64,000 nt of DNA from Collinsella sp. AM17-1 (lineage in GTDB: Bacteria > Actinomycetota > Coriobacteriia > Coriobacteriales > Coriobacteriaceae): positions 15,784 to 79,783 of the forward strand of contig NZ_QRJZ01000008.1 in assembly GCF_003470665.1 (NCBI RefSeq). Direction: 5' to 3'. The translations under genes were made by a program, and so were the position numbers. A model generated the notes under the pieces. It made no database searches. It saw only the letters and a program-made list of their open reading frames with translations, and had not been told where the DNA came from. Shown here piece by piece: positions 44,830-53,119 of this stretch (its first letter is position 1; the number at the start of each line of letters is the position of its first letter).

Positions 44830-45395
44830 GCTCGCTCCCCTCTCGCTATACAAATCAGGAAGAGCATGCACCGGCAGGCGTGCGCGAGATTGCATCGCCG
44901 CGCGATCCGATCAAACAACACGATCGTAAAAGACCGCCAAAGCCAAATTTCATCGTCGGTCGCACCCTGTCCGGCAAACTCAATATCGACGATTATGTGC
45001 TTCAGATAACTCATGTCGGGCGCAAAACGAGGGTCCGGTCCGCCTTTATGAACAGGACCGTGCAGAACAAACCATCCGTTTTCGGGCTCGAACCGCTCAA
45101 CAAACGCAAGGCCGAGCACCTTATAGCCCACCTCGGTTGCAAATATGACTCCGACTGGGACGCCACATTCCATGCAGTTGAGCATTTTACGGTTGTAATT
45201 CTGGTCTCGAAAACCAACGGTACCCGGCGCTTGAACCGAGTACTTAATGACCCACGTGCCATCGTCCAAATAGAGCGGAGGCACATTGTTGATGCTCTCG
45301 GTTTGCCGCTGGCGCACTTGTACCCCGCTACTCCACTCCCCTGTATACTGGTGTAGCACGTGTTTCATCCGGACTTGTTGGGCCGGATTGTTCAT
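44826..45395 (-). CDS. Hypothetical protein, coupled to zinc-ribbon gene
   Basis: Up to 189 residues, depending on the start (no clear ribosome site before the ATG at 45395 or at 45368). The middle, QAPGTVGFRDQNYNRKMLN and CGVPVGVIFATEVGYKVLGL, then GWFVLHGPV, has the alternating pattern of a beta-barrel modified-base or HNH-associated recognition domain, but I cannot assign it. The C-terminus is Cys/Arg-rich (IARRCNLAHACRCMLFL). It is divergent from the gene at 45407 with only 11 bp between starts. Confidence 0.55.
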   Translation of the reverse strand: MNNPAQQVRMKHVLHQYTGEWSSGVQVRQRQTESINNVPPLYLDDGTWVIKYSVQAPGTVGFRDQNYNRKMLNCMECGVPVGVIFATEVGYKVLGLAFVERFEPENGWFVLHGPVHKGGPDPRFAPDMSYLKHIIVDIEFAGQGATDDEIWLWRSFTIVLFDRIARRCNLAHACRCMLFLICIARGERA

Positions 45396-45406
45396 GGGAG
45401 GGTCTT

Positions 45407-45898
45407 ATGGCTGCTTCGAATCCGCCTAAGGGGAGCGTTTCTTCTTCGTCCATCAAGCCGGTAACGCGCAAGGCCGTGCGCTGCCAGCGCGAGGTCGCCT
45501 GGCTTGTCACGCAGGCGGCGGGCAGGCTTGTGGCGACCACTCAGGACGTCAATGCGCCTACGCCGAGCTTTGTGTTAGCGGCGGCGCTGGATTTTGTGCG
45601 CCAATTGGAGCTTGCCGCACAGGATGCCAGCGGCCACCTCGACTACCAGAATGTTATGGCGCCCGACCTGCAAACGTTCTGCCACATGGCCAAGTTGCCC
45701 GCCGCACCCAATGCGCTTTCGGACGCAGGCTACATGTTTACGCTCTCGGGCGCGGACCTTATCCGCGACATCTACGCATACTGCAGCGAGCTCGCCGAGC
45801 GCCACGTCTTTGACGCGGCAGAAGTCAAACCGGGATATGTCATCAAGCTGGTTCTTAGGCTGTTCCTGATGGACGAGCACGAGGCTGCGCAGGAATAA
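45407..45898 (+). CDS. Hypothetical helical protein, 163 aa
   Basis: A 163-residue, mostly helical protein without membrane segments. The Ser/Pro/Lys-rich N-terminus (about 20 residues) is followed by AVRCQREVAWLVTQAAGRLV, and GADLIRDIYAYCSELAERH lies near the C-terminus. GGGAGGG lies four bases before the ATG. I do not recognise the family. No neighbour suggests a role. Confidence 0.65.
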   Translation: MAASNPPKGSVSSSSIKPVTRKAVRCQREVAWLVTQAAGRLVATTQDVNAPTPSFVLAAALDFVRQLELAAQDASGHLDYQNVMAPDLQTFCHMAKLPAAPNALSDAGYMFTLSGADLIRDIYAYCSELAERHVFDAAEVKPGYVIKLVLRLFLMDEHEAAQE

Positions 45899-45964
45899 GT
45901 CGTCCGGCAGAGCCATTGCCGATCCGGCGATGACGCCTTGCCGTAGCCGTCGCCGCACGAGCGA

Positions 45965-46105
45965 GGATTTTCGGACGGTCGGATATCGAGAGTGGATATT
46001 TGGACGATTTTTGGGGCTTTTGCGGCAGATTCCGTCCAAATATCCACGCTCATTTGGCGGACGTCCGAATTTCCACGCTCGTGTGCCAGAAAATCCACGC
46101 TCATC
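45965..46105. repeat. Nested inverted repeats and ATCCACGCTC words
   Basis: Inner arms GTGGATATTTGGACG (45992-46006) and its exact complement (46033-46047) sit within outer arms TTCGGACG/CGTCCGAA. The word TCCACGCTC then recurs three times at about 28- and 22-bp steps. The same word, in both orientations, is in the hairpins at 57073-57166. No gene is seen in 45899-46192. Confidence 0.7.
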
Positions 46106-46192
46106 CGGCAGATTGGTCGAAGGCCCCATATGGGTATACTCTCGGGGATTCGACTCGATTCGCCCCCGTTGGGGCGCCAAAGGAGACTGCAT

Positions 46193-49100
46193 ATGCCCAC
46201 TACCTCAACCGACCCGCGCGCCGCTGCCGCCGCGCTGCTGGTGCCCGGTACCACCTGCCATGGTTTTGCCGTCGAGCGCTGCGAGACCGTGCCCGAGCTC
46301 GACGCCGACGCTTACGTGCTGCGTCACGCTGCCTCGGGCGCTCGCCTGCTGTACCTAGCGTGCGACGACGAAAACAAGGCCTTTGCCATTGGCTTTAAGA
46401 CGCCGCCGGCCGATTCTACCGGCGTGTTCCATATTCTTGAGCACTCGGTGCTGTGCGGGTCGGCCAAGTTTCCCGTCAAGGAGCCGTTTGTCGATCTGAT
46501 CAAGAGCTCCATGCAGACGTTCCTCAACGCCATGACCTACCCCGACAAGACCATCTACCCCGTTGCCACCACCAACGAGCAGGACCTGTACAACCTGATG
46601 GACGTGTACCTGGACGCGGTGTTCAACCCGGCCATCTATACCAAGCCCACCATTTTTGAGCAGGAGGGCTGGCACTACGAGCTGGACCTGCCGGAGGGCG
46701 CTGGCGGCGACGGCAGCTCCGCGAGCCTGCGCGAAGGCACGCTGCGCTATAACGGCGTGGTGTTCAACGAGATGAAGGGCGCGCTGTCCGACCCCATGAG
46801 CGTGCTGGACGACGCCGTCAACGCCGCGCTCTATCCCGACACCGCCTATGCGCACGAGAGCGGCGGCGACCCGCGCGCAATCCCTGCGCTCACCTACGAG
46901 CAGTTCCTGGATACGCACGCGCGCCACTACAACCCCTCTAACTCCTACATCACGCTTTACGGCGACCTGGACGTGGACCGCGCGCTGGCCTTTTTGGACG
47001 AGCGTTATCTGTCGCAGCCGAGCGCCGCAAGCCGGCGCATGGACGCAGCCGTTGCCGCCGGCGAAGACCCGTCCGCGCTGGCGCCCAATCCGCTGGGCGT
47101 GCAGGCGCCCGTGACCTGCGAGTATAAGCGCGTCGAGATGGCTACCACGCCCGAAAACGCCCTGGTGGGCCTGGGCCTGGTGCTGGGCAGCGCACTCGAC
47201 CGCAAGCGCACGATCGCGGCGGACATCTTGTTTGAGGCGCTGCTGGGCTCCAACGAAGCCCCGGTTAAGAAGGCCATTCTGGCCGCCGGCCTGGGCGGCA
47301 ACGTGGTGAGCTACACCGCGGCCGAGAGCCTGCAACCCTACGAGCTCATCATGCTGCAAAACGCACAGCCCGGCGTGGCGCGCGAGCTGCGCCGCGTGTT
47401 CCAGAACGCCTGCCGCGACCTATGCGAGCATGGCGTTCCGCGCGAGCGCCTGGAAGCCATCATCAGCAGCAACGAATACGACCTGCGCCAGCTCGACTAC
47501 GGCATCGCCGACGGCGTGGCCATTGCGTGCGACGCGCTGAGCACGTGGCTCTACGATGACGACGCCGCGACGCTGGCGCTCAAGTACGGCCCGGTGTACG
47601 AGGAGCTGCGCGGCGAGCTGGACGGCAGCTACTTTGAGGACCTGCTGCGCGAGCTCGTGCTGGAAAACGACCACATGGCGCTGGTCGAGCTGGTGCCGGT
47701 GGACGCCGGTGCCGGCTCGGAGGGTGCCGAGGCCGCCGAGCTCACCGCCAAGCGCGACGCCATGACCGATGCCGAGCTGGCAGACGTGGTCGAGCGCACG
47801 ACCGCGCTGCGTGCCGCCCAGGAGGCGGAAGACGCGCCCGAGGCCAAGGCCACGCTGCCGCGTCTGCGCGTGTCCGACATTGGCGAGGCGCGCCCCGAGC
47901 CGCCGCTGGTTGTGGACACGACTGCGCCCATTCCCTGCCTGCGCCACGGCATCCCCACCAACCGTCTGGCCTACGCCATGCAGTATTTCGACCTGAGCTG
48001 CGTCGCGTTTGAGGACCTGCCTTATGTGACGCTGCTCTGCCGCCTGCTCAAGCAGCTGCCCACGCAGACGCATACGGCCGAGGAGCTCGACAACCTGATC
48101 GCCGGCAAGCTGGGCTTTTTGAGCTTTACGACCGAAGTCATGACGCAGCCCGACGTGGACGGCGTGCGCCCCTACCTGCTGGTGAGCGCCGGCGCCCTGT
48201 CCGAGAAGATCGATGCGCTGGCGAGCCTGCCGCACGAGGTGTGGTCGAGCACGCTTTTGCTCGATGCCGACGCCGACCGCGTGCGCGACGTGCTCACACA
48301 GATTCGCATTGGGCTTGAGCAGGGCTTTATCAACAACGGCCACTCGGCGGCGCTCGGTCGCGCGATGAGCTACAGCTCGCCTTCGGCCGTGGTGCGTGAG
48401 CAGCTCTCGGGCGTAGACTTCTACCTGTTCCTGCGCGATTTGCTCGAGCACTTTGACGAGCGCCTGGACGGCCTGCGCGCCAAGCTTGCCGAGCTGGCAG
48501 ACCGCATCTTTGTGGCCGATGGCTGCATGGCGAGCTTTACCGGCAGCGACGAGGACTTTGACGCGTACTGGGATGCCGCGGGTAACCTGGGGCTTGGCGC
48601 GGGCGACGGCGCCGATGCCGGCCGCGACGCGCTCGTGGTGCCGACGCCGTGCAATCGCCACGAGGCTTTTGTCATCCCCAGCGACATCTGCTTTGCGGCA
48701 AGCGCGTGCGACCCGCGTCGCCTAGGCATTGACGTGACAGGCGCTTGGGCCGTGGCTGCCAACGCGCTCTCCTACGATTACCTGTGGAACGAGATTCGCG
48801 TGAAGGGCGGTGCATACGGCTGCGGATTCCGCGCAGCCGGCGAGCGCCAGACGGCGTTCTACACCTACCGCGACCCGGCAATCGATCCCTCGATTGAGCG
48901 CGTGGCGCGCGCGGGCGAATGGCTCGGCAGCTTTGAGCCCGACGGGGCCGCCTTTGAGGGCTTTATCGTGAGCTGCGTGAGCGGCATGGACGCGCCGGTA
49001 AAGCCGTACGCGCTCACCAAGCGCCGCAACACGACCTATCTGGCCGGGCTCGATCCGCATGCGCGCGAGGAGCGTCGCGCCCAGATGCTCGCCGCCACGC

Positions 49101-49231
49101 CCGGTGAGCTGCGCTCGCTCGGCACCGACGTGACGCGCATCGCAGCCGAGTCGCCCAGCTGCGTCTTTGGCGGCCGAGACGTCATCGCAAAGAGCAACGC
49201 CGGCTTTAACGTCGTCGACCTGATGGGCTAA
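46193..49231 (+). CDS. PreP-like M16C metallopeptidase
   Basis: A 1012-residue clamshell zinc peptidase of the presequence-protease/insulinase subfamily M16C. The inverted zinc motif HILEH is in GVFHILEHSVLCGS (about residue 75-80) with the third ligand Glu ~75 residues later (VVFNEMKGALSDP). Four alpha/beta domains and a linker hinge (around residue 500-560, Ala/Glu-rich) fit the family. ATG at 46193 follows AAAGGAG; earlier in-frame codons pass through the repeat region. It degrades peptides in a closed chamber, in the cytoplasm as no signal is present. Confidence 0.93.
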   Translation: MPTTSTDPRAAAAALLVPGTTCHGFAVERCETVPELDADAYVLRHAASGARLLYLACDDENKAFAIGFKTPPADSTGVFHILEHSVLCGSAKFPVKEPFVDLIKSSMQTFLNAMTYPDKTIYPVATTNEQDLYNLMDVYLDAVFNPAIYTKPTIFEQEGWHYELDLPEGAGGDGSSASLREGTLRYNGVVFNEMKGALSDPMSVLDDAVNAALYPDTAYAHESGGDPRAIPALTYEQFLDTHARHYNPSNSYITLYGDLDVDRALAFLDERYLSQPSAASRRMDAAVAAGEDPSALAPNPLGVQAPVTCEYKRVEMATTPENALVGLGLVLGSALDRKRTIAADILFEALLGSNEAPVKKAILAAGLGGNVVSYTAAESLQPYELIMLQNAQPGVARELRRVFQNACRDLCEHGVPRERLEAIISSNEYDLRQLDYGIADGVAIACDALSTWLYDDDAATLALKYGPVYEELRGELDGSYFEDLLRELVLENDHMALVELVPVDAGAGSEGAEAAELTAKRDAMTDAELADVVERTTALRAAQEAEDAPEAKATLPRLRVSDIGEARPEPPLVVDTTAPIPCLRHGIPTNRLAYAMQYFDLSCVAFEDLPYVTLLCRLLKQLPTQTHTAEELDNLIAGKLGFLSFTTEVMTQPDVDGVRPYLLVSAGALSEKIDALASLPHEVWSSTLLLDADADRVRDVLTQIRIGLEQGFINNGHSAALGRAMSYSSPSAVVREQLSGVDFYLFLRDLLEHFDERLDGLRAKLAELADRIFVADGCMASFTGSDEDFDAYWDAAGNLGLGAGDGADAGRDALVVPTPCNRHEAFVIPSDICFAASACDPRRLGIDVTGAWAVAANALSYDYLWNEIRVKGGAYGCGFRAAGERQTAFYTYRDPAIDPSIERVARAGEWLGSFEPDGAAFEGFIVSCVSGMDAPVKPYALTKRRNTTYLAGLDPHAREERRAQMLAATPGELRSLGTDVTRIAAESPSCVFGGRDVIAKSNAGFNVVDLMG

Positions 49232-49243
49232 CGCACGGCAAAG

Positions 49244-49280
49244 GTAGATTTTTGGGACATGTCTGAAAATCTACTTTTTT
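49244..49280 (+). terminator. Terminator of M16C gene (family D repeat, copy 1)
   Basis: GTAGATTTT and AAAATCTAC pair around GGGACATGTC, followed by TTTTTT, 12 bp after the stop codon. The same 31-bp sequence recurs in reverse at 51904-51934, there without a T-tract. Confidence 0.75.
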
Positions 49281-49289
49281 CTGCGGTTT

Positions 49290-49401
49290 GAGCGGGGCGG
49301 CGCAGCCCACCGCGGCGGTTTGTCTCAATATGTAACATCTAGGTCCAATTTTGCCGAGTTACTGTTACAGATTGAGACAAACCGCCGCAGACGCCCGCTC
49401 C
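49290..49401. repeat. Long inverted repeat between M16C gene and hicAB
   Basis: Arms GCGGCGGTTTGTCTCAAT (49312-49329) and exact complement (49371-49388), extended inward by TGTAACA/TGTTACA and outward by GAGCGGG/CCCGCTC. The hairpin spans ~110 bp with a 25-nt loop. No gene is seen in 49232-49546. Confidence 0.8.
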
Positions 49402-49449
49402 ACAGCACAGACCACCACAAAGGTGCCTGTCTCCTTCCTCAGTTGTGAT

Positions 49450-49532
49450 TCGAACACTTGTTCTATACGCACACATGTTCTATAGTAGAGGTGCTTGCAT
49501 CGAACTCAAATTGCAACTAGAATATAGTTGCA
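49450..49532 (+). promoter_or_regulatory. hicAB promoter with LexA-like box and palindromic operator
   Basis: TTGTTC (49459) and TATAGT (49481-49486) are 16 bp apart. TCGAACACTTGTTCTA (49450-49465) overlaps the -35 and fits the actinobacterial SOS box TCGAAC-N4-GTTCGA with one mismatch. Downstream of the likely start point is TGCAACTA-N5-TAGTTGCA (49512-49532), a good candidate for HicB autoregulation. Confidence 0.55.
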
Positions 49533-49546
49533 GAATGTGAGGCGGG

Positions 49547-49810
49547 ATGACTCGATCCGATAAACTCATCGCCCAGCTGCTTAGCTGTCCTTCAACGTAT
49601 AGATTCGCTGACTTTCTTAAAGTTATGGCTTCATATGGCTTTGAAATGGACAGCAAAGGCAAGACATCCGGATCGCGCATTCGCTTCTACAGGCCATCGG
49701 ACGGCAGAATGTTCGTGATGCACGCACCCCATCCATCTGACGAATTGACGGCGGGAACCATCCGAAACATCGTTCGATTTCTACAAGATGTCGGAGGCAG
49801 CCATGAGTAA
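49547..49810 (+). CDS. hicA: HicA-family mRNA interferase toxin
   Basis: An 87-residue dsRBD-like toxin that cleaves mRNA when free. The family core is SGSRIRFYRPSDGRMF, then HAPHPSDELTAGTIRNIVRFL. The position of the usual catalytic His (GSH) is Arg (GSR), as in a HicA subgroup where other His residues (the HAPHP motif) may serve. The gene overlaps hicB by eight bases. Confidence 0.85.
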   Translation: MTRSDKLIAQLLSCPSTYRFADFLKVMASYGFEMDSKGKTSGSRIRFYRPSDGRMFVMHAPHPSDELTAGTIRNIVRFLQDVGGSHE

Positions 49811-50132
49811 CGTTTTGGCCTACAAGGGTTATTTCGCCCCGGTCGAGTTCGATGCCGAACAGCATGTGCTAACAGGTATGGTCGCCGGCATTAGGGACGC
49901 AATCGTATTTGAAGGCTCCACGGCTGAAGAAGTGGAGCAATGCTTCCACGACGCCGTCGACGATTACCTTGAGTTTTGCGCCGAGAAGGGCAAGGAACCC
50001 GAGCGGGCTTTTAAGGGCTCGTTCAACGTAAGAACGGGCTCTGAGCTCCACAAGCAAGCAGCGCTGGCGGCGGCAAAGAAGGGTGAGTCACTCAATAAGT
50101 TTGTGACTGAAGCGATCGCTGCGGCGCTGTGA
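49803..50132 (+). CDS. hicB: HicB-family antitoxin
   Basis: A 109-residue antitoxin. N-terminal partial RNase H-like fold (YKGYFAPVEFDAEQHVLTG; VFEGSTAEEVEQCFHDAVDD) and a C-terminal Arc-type ribbon-helix-helix region (FNVRTGSELHKQAALAAAKK, SLNKFVTEAIAAAL). It neutralises HicA and likely represses the operon through the palindrome at 49512-49532. GGAGG lies six bases before the ATG, inside hicA. Confidence 0.88.
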   Translation: MSNVLAYKGYFAPVEFDAEQHVLTGMVAGIRDAIVFEGSTAEEVEQCFHDAVDDYLEFCAEKGKEPERAFKGSFNVRTGSELHKQAALAAAKKGESLNKFVTEAIAAAL

Positions 50133-50146
50133 AGCCAACGTCGAGT

Positions 50147-50184
50147 CGAAGCCGCCACAAAGGGCGCCTTTGCGGCGGCTTCGA
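50147..50184 (+). terminator. hicAB hairpin terminator
   Basis: TCGAAGCCGCC with its complement GGCGGCTTCGA, plus CAAAGG/CCTTTG inside, make a ~17-bp stem 15 bp after hicB. No good T-tract follows (CGTTTGCC), so it may stabilise the 3' end rather than stop transcription. Confidence 0.5.
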
Positions 50185-50189
50185 CGTTT

Positions 50190-50240
50190 GCCCAGATAAA
50201 ACCTGCCAAAATAAACCTGTCCCTTTTTGGTAGGTTTGGG
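50190..50240 (-). repeat. Family C palindromic repeat, copy 3
   Basis: Conserved core (AAAGGGACAGGTTTAT on the minus strand) with arms ACCTGCCAAAA and TTTTTGGTAGGT, ending 13 bp before the ATG of the next gene. Relative to that gene it has the same orientation as copy 4 has to the HAD gene. Confidence 0.8.
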
Positions 50241-50253
50241 AGAGGGGGCTAGG

Positions 50254-50850
50254 ATGGACAAGGCTGAGTTGCGGCGGGCGGTGATTGCTCGGCGCGATGC
50301 TCTTGATTTGGACTTGCAGGCGGCGAAGTCTGCTGATATCTGTGCGCGGCTGGTTGAGCTGTTGGATCGCTCGGATGCCGCGGCGCCGCACACCGTTGCC
50401 ATCTATGCCGCGATGGGTTCCGAGGTCAACCCTGCCGCGTTTGCCGCTGCGGTCGCCGCGCGCGGCTGGCGCGTGGCCTATCCGTGCATGCTCTCGGCAA
50501 TTGATGCCGCAGCTTGTGGCCAGCGCATGTGCATGCGAGCAGTTGCCGCCGACGATGCGTCCGCGGCTCCGTTTATCGCCCACCCCGCGCGGGCCTTCGC
50601 GGCCACGGACATCGACAGCGACCGCTTCCCCATCGTGCCTGCCGAAGCACTCGACATGATTGTTGTGCCGCTCGTGGCCTTCGATCAAACCGGCGCGCGC
50701 CTGGGCTACGGCGGCGGCTGCTACGACCGCTACCTGCCCACGCTTTCGGCCACATGCCAGATCATCGGCATCGCCTTTGACGAACAGCGTGTCGACCACG
50801 TTCCCACCGATACCCACGACCAGCCGCTACCCCACATCATCAGCGCCTAA
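50254..50850 (+). CDS. 5-formyltetrahydrofolate cyclo-ligase
   Basis: A 198-residue enzyme converting 5-formyl-THF to 5,10-methenyl-THF with ATP. It starts DKAELRRAVIARRDAL (family RRxRR-like basic helix), with the central VNPAAFAAAVAARGWRVAYP and the C-terminal ATP/folate loop DQTGARLGYGGGCYDRYL, then AFDEQRVDHVPTDTHD. ATG at 50254 follows GGGGGCTAGG. Confidence 0.95.
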   Translation: MDKAELRRAVIARRDALDLDLQAAKSADICARLVELLDRSDAAAPHTVAIYAAMGSEVNPAAFAAAVAARGWRVAYPCMLSAIDAAACGQRMCMRAVAADDASAAPFIAHPARAFAATDIDSDRFPIVPAEALDMIVVPLVAFDQTGARLGYGGGCYDRYLPTLSATCQIIGIAFDEQRVDHVPTDTHDQPLPHIISA

Positions 50851-50873
50851 CGGCTGGCACACCTCCCGACGGC

Positions 50874-51800
50874 CTAGTGCTCCTCGCCGGCGCGGGCTAG
50901 GTCGTAGGGCGTGGTCTGGTAGACATAGTAGTTGAGCCAGTTGGTGTAGAACAGCTGAGCCTGGCTGCGCCAGACGTTGCGCGGCTCGGCAGCGGGATCG
51001 TCGCCCGGGAAGTAATGCGCCGGCACCTGAGGGTTGAGCCCGCGCTTCACGTCGCGCTCGTACTCCAGGCGCAGCGTGTCGGTATCGTACTCGGGATGGC
51101 CAAAGACAAAGAAGCGACGACTGTCCGTCGACTTGACAATGTACAGCCCCACCTCGTCAGACACGGCCACGACCTCAAGCTGCGGCTCGGCCTCCACGTC
51201 CTCGCGGCGCACATCGGTGTTGCGCGAATGCACGGCATAGAAGCGGTCGTCGAAGCCGCGGACCAGCGGGCTTTGCGGCTTCACCAAATAATGCTCGAAA
51301 ACGCCACTTGCCTTGGCCGGTAGATCGTACTTCTGAATGCCGTAATGATGGTAGAGCCCCGCCTGCGCGCCCCAGCAAATGTGCAGCGTAGAGTGTACGT
51401 GCGTGGTGGACCAATCCATGATCTGGCAGAGCTCGGGCCAGTAGTCGACTTCCTCGAACGGCATCTGCTCCACGGGCGCGCCCGTGATGATCAGGCCGTC
51501 GTAGTGGATGTCGCGGATATCGTCGAACGTGCGGTAGAACGTCTCCAGATGACCGGCGCTTACGTGCGTGGCCTCATGCGTCTTGGTGCGCAGCAGATCT
51601 ACCTCCACCTGCAGCGGTGTGTTGGAGAGCTTGCGCATGATCTGCGTCTCGGTGGCGATCTTGGTGGGCATGAGGTTGAGGATGAGCACGCGCAGCGGAC
51701 GGATGTCCTGGTGCAGCGCGCGGTACTCGGTCATGACAAAGATGTTCTCGCTCTCGAGCTGCGCGGCGGCAGGGAGGGCGTCGGGGATGCGAATGGGCAT
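50874..51800 (-). CDS. metA: Homoserine O-acyltransferase MetA, acetyl-type
   Basis: Activates homoserine in methionine synthesis. 308 residues, MetA/HTS fold: [20 protein letters not shown] start, catalytic Cys in [16 protein letters not shown], catalytic His in FVFGHPEYD and Glu in YERDVKRG. The specificity loop reads [16 protein letters not shown]; Glu in place of the Gly of E. coli (TGAPLG) is the change known to turn this enzyme from succinyl- to acetyl-CoA use (as in Bacillus cereus). So it is probably homoserine O-acetyltransferase. No methionine riboswitch is seen upstream. Confidence 0.93.
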   Translation of the reverse strand: MPIRIPDALPAAAQLESENIFVMTEYRALHQDIRPLRVLILNLMPTKIATETQIMRKLSNTPLQVEVDLLRTKTHEATHVSAGHLETFYRTFDDIRDIHYDGLIITGAPVEQMPFEEVDYWPELCQIMDWSTTHVHSTLHICWGAQAGLYHHYGIQKYDLPAKASGVFEHYLVKPQSPLVRGFDDRFYAVHSRNTDVRREDVEAEPQLEVVAVSDEVGLYIVKSTDSRRFFVFGHPEYDTDTLRLEYERDVKRGLNPQVPAHYFPGDDPAAEPRNVWRSQAQLFYTNWLNYYVYQTTPYDLARAGEEH

Positions 51801-51903
51801 GGATGCTCCTTACGAGTCAGTTGCAGCTATGGTACAACGAGCGGCCCCATCCGCGCGAGCACATCGCCCAGCGATGCCGTCAGCGGCCCAAATCACTCCA
51901 AAA

Positions 51904-51934
51904 GTAGAGATTAAGGCATGTCCCAAAAATCTAC
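51904..51934 (-). repeat. Family D repeat, copy 2
   Basis: Reverse-strand match to 49244-49274: GTAGATTTTTGGGACATG then CCTTAATCTCTAC. The stem is less perfect than copy 1 and has no T-tract. It lies 78 bp before the ldh-like gene. Confidence 0.65.
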
Positions 51935-52011
51935 GGCGCTTTAGCCTAGCAAAGTGGCAGCAGGACGCTACAATGGTTCGACGCGAAAAACTCGGCCGAA
52001 AGGATACGTAT

Positions 52012-52989
52012 ATGTACCAGACGCGTAAGATCGGTGTGGTCGGCCAGGGCCACGTAGGAGCACATGTCGCCAATAGCCTGCTTATGCAGGGCATTGCCGA
52101 CGAGCTGTACCTGTGCGATATCAACGAGGCCAAGGTGACGTCCGAGGTTCAGGACCTGCGCGACTCCCTTTCGTTTGTCCCGTACAACACCAAGATCGTC
52201 AACTGCTACGACCACTACGAGGAGCTGGCCTGCTGCGACGTCATCGTCAACGCCGCCGGCAAGGTCGCGCTGGCCGCCGGCAACCGCGACGGCGAGCTGT
52301 TCTTTACCACCGACGCCGCCCGCACCTTTGCCAAGCGCATCGTCGACGCCGGCTTTGACGGCATCTTCGTGAGCATCTCCAACCCCTGCGACGTCGTGTG
52401 CACCGAGCTGTGGCACCTGACCGGCTACGATCCCAAGAAGATCATCGGCTCGGGCTGCGGTCTGGACTCCGCCCGCCTGCGCACCGAGATCTCCAAGAAG
52501 GTCGGCGTGAGCCCCAAGTCCATCGACGCCTACATGATCGGCGAGCATGGCTTTAGCCAGCTTGCCGCCTTTAAGGCGGCAACCATCGCCGGCAAGAGCC
52601 TCAACGAGCTTCAGGCCGAGAACCCCGACAAGTACGCCTTCGACCACATGGAGGTCGAGGAGCTCGCGCGCAAGGGCGGCTATGTTACCTACCAGGGCAA
52701 GCAGTGCACCGAGTACGCCGTCGCCAACTCCGCCGCGCGCGTCTGCGCCGCCGTTCTGCACAACGAGCACGCCGTGCTTTCGGCCTCTACGCTCATGACC
52801 GGCCAGTATGGCGAGAAGGGCATCTTCACCTCCCTGCCGTGCGTGATCGGTGCCGAGGGCGTCGAGGAGGTCTACACGCTCGACCTTTCCGAGCACGAGC
52901 TCGAGGGCTTCCACAAGAGCTGCCAGCACATCCGCGACAACATCGCCCAGCTCGACTGGTGGGATGCCGAGGCCTACGACGCCAAGTAG
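52012..52989 (+). CDS. L-lactate dehydrogenase-like 2-hydroxyacid dehydrogenase
   Basis: A 325-residue NAD-dependent LDH/MDH-family enzyme. NAD loop GVVGQGHVGAHVAN, catalytic Asp/Arg segment SGCGLDSARLRTEI, and catalytic His in MIGEHGFSQLA. The substrate-loop region (NAAGKVALAAGNRDGELFFT) departs from classical LDH and is closer in style to L-2-hydroxyisocaproate dehydrogenases, so substrate is uncertain. ATG at 52012 follows AAAGGA. Codon bias is strong, suggesting high expression. Probably regenerates NAD+ in fermentation. Confidence 0.88.
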   Translation: MYQTRKIGVVGQGHVGAHVANSLLMQGIADELYLCDINEAKVTSEVQDLRDSLSFVPYNTKIVNCYDHYEELACCDVIVNAAGKVALAAGNRDGELFFTTDAARTFAKRIVDAGFDGIFVSISNPCDVVCTELWHLTGYDPKKIIGSGCGLDSARLRTEISKKVGVSPKSIDAYMIGEHGFSQLAAFKAATIAGKSLNELQAENPDKYAFDHMEVEELARKGGYVTYQGKQCTEYAVANSAARVCAAVLHNEHAVLSASTLMTGQYGEKGIFTSLPCVIGAEGVEEVYTLDLSEHELEGFHKSCQHIRDNIAQLDWWDAEAYDAK

Positions 52990-53030
52990 GCCGCTGGCTG
53001 CCACAACCTTGCGAATCTAAGCGCGATACT

Positions 53031-53071
53031 AAGCGGGCCGCGCCGGAATTCCCCGGTGCGGCCCGCTTTTT
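53031..53071 (+). terminator. Terminator of ldh-like gene
   Basis: AGCGGGCCGCGCCGG pairs with CCGGTGCGGCCCGCT around AATTCC and is followed by TTTTT, 42 bp after the stop. Confidence 0.93.
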
Positions 53072-53119
53072 ACGCACGCTGTTCGCTTGCGAATCGAAGG
53101 CGAATGCTTTTCCCGTTAC

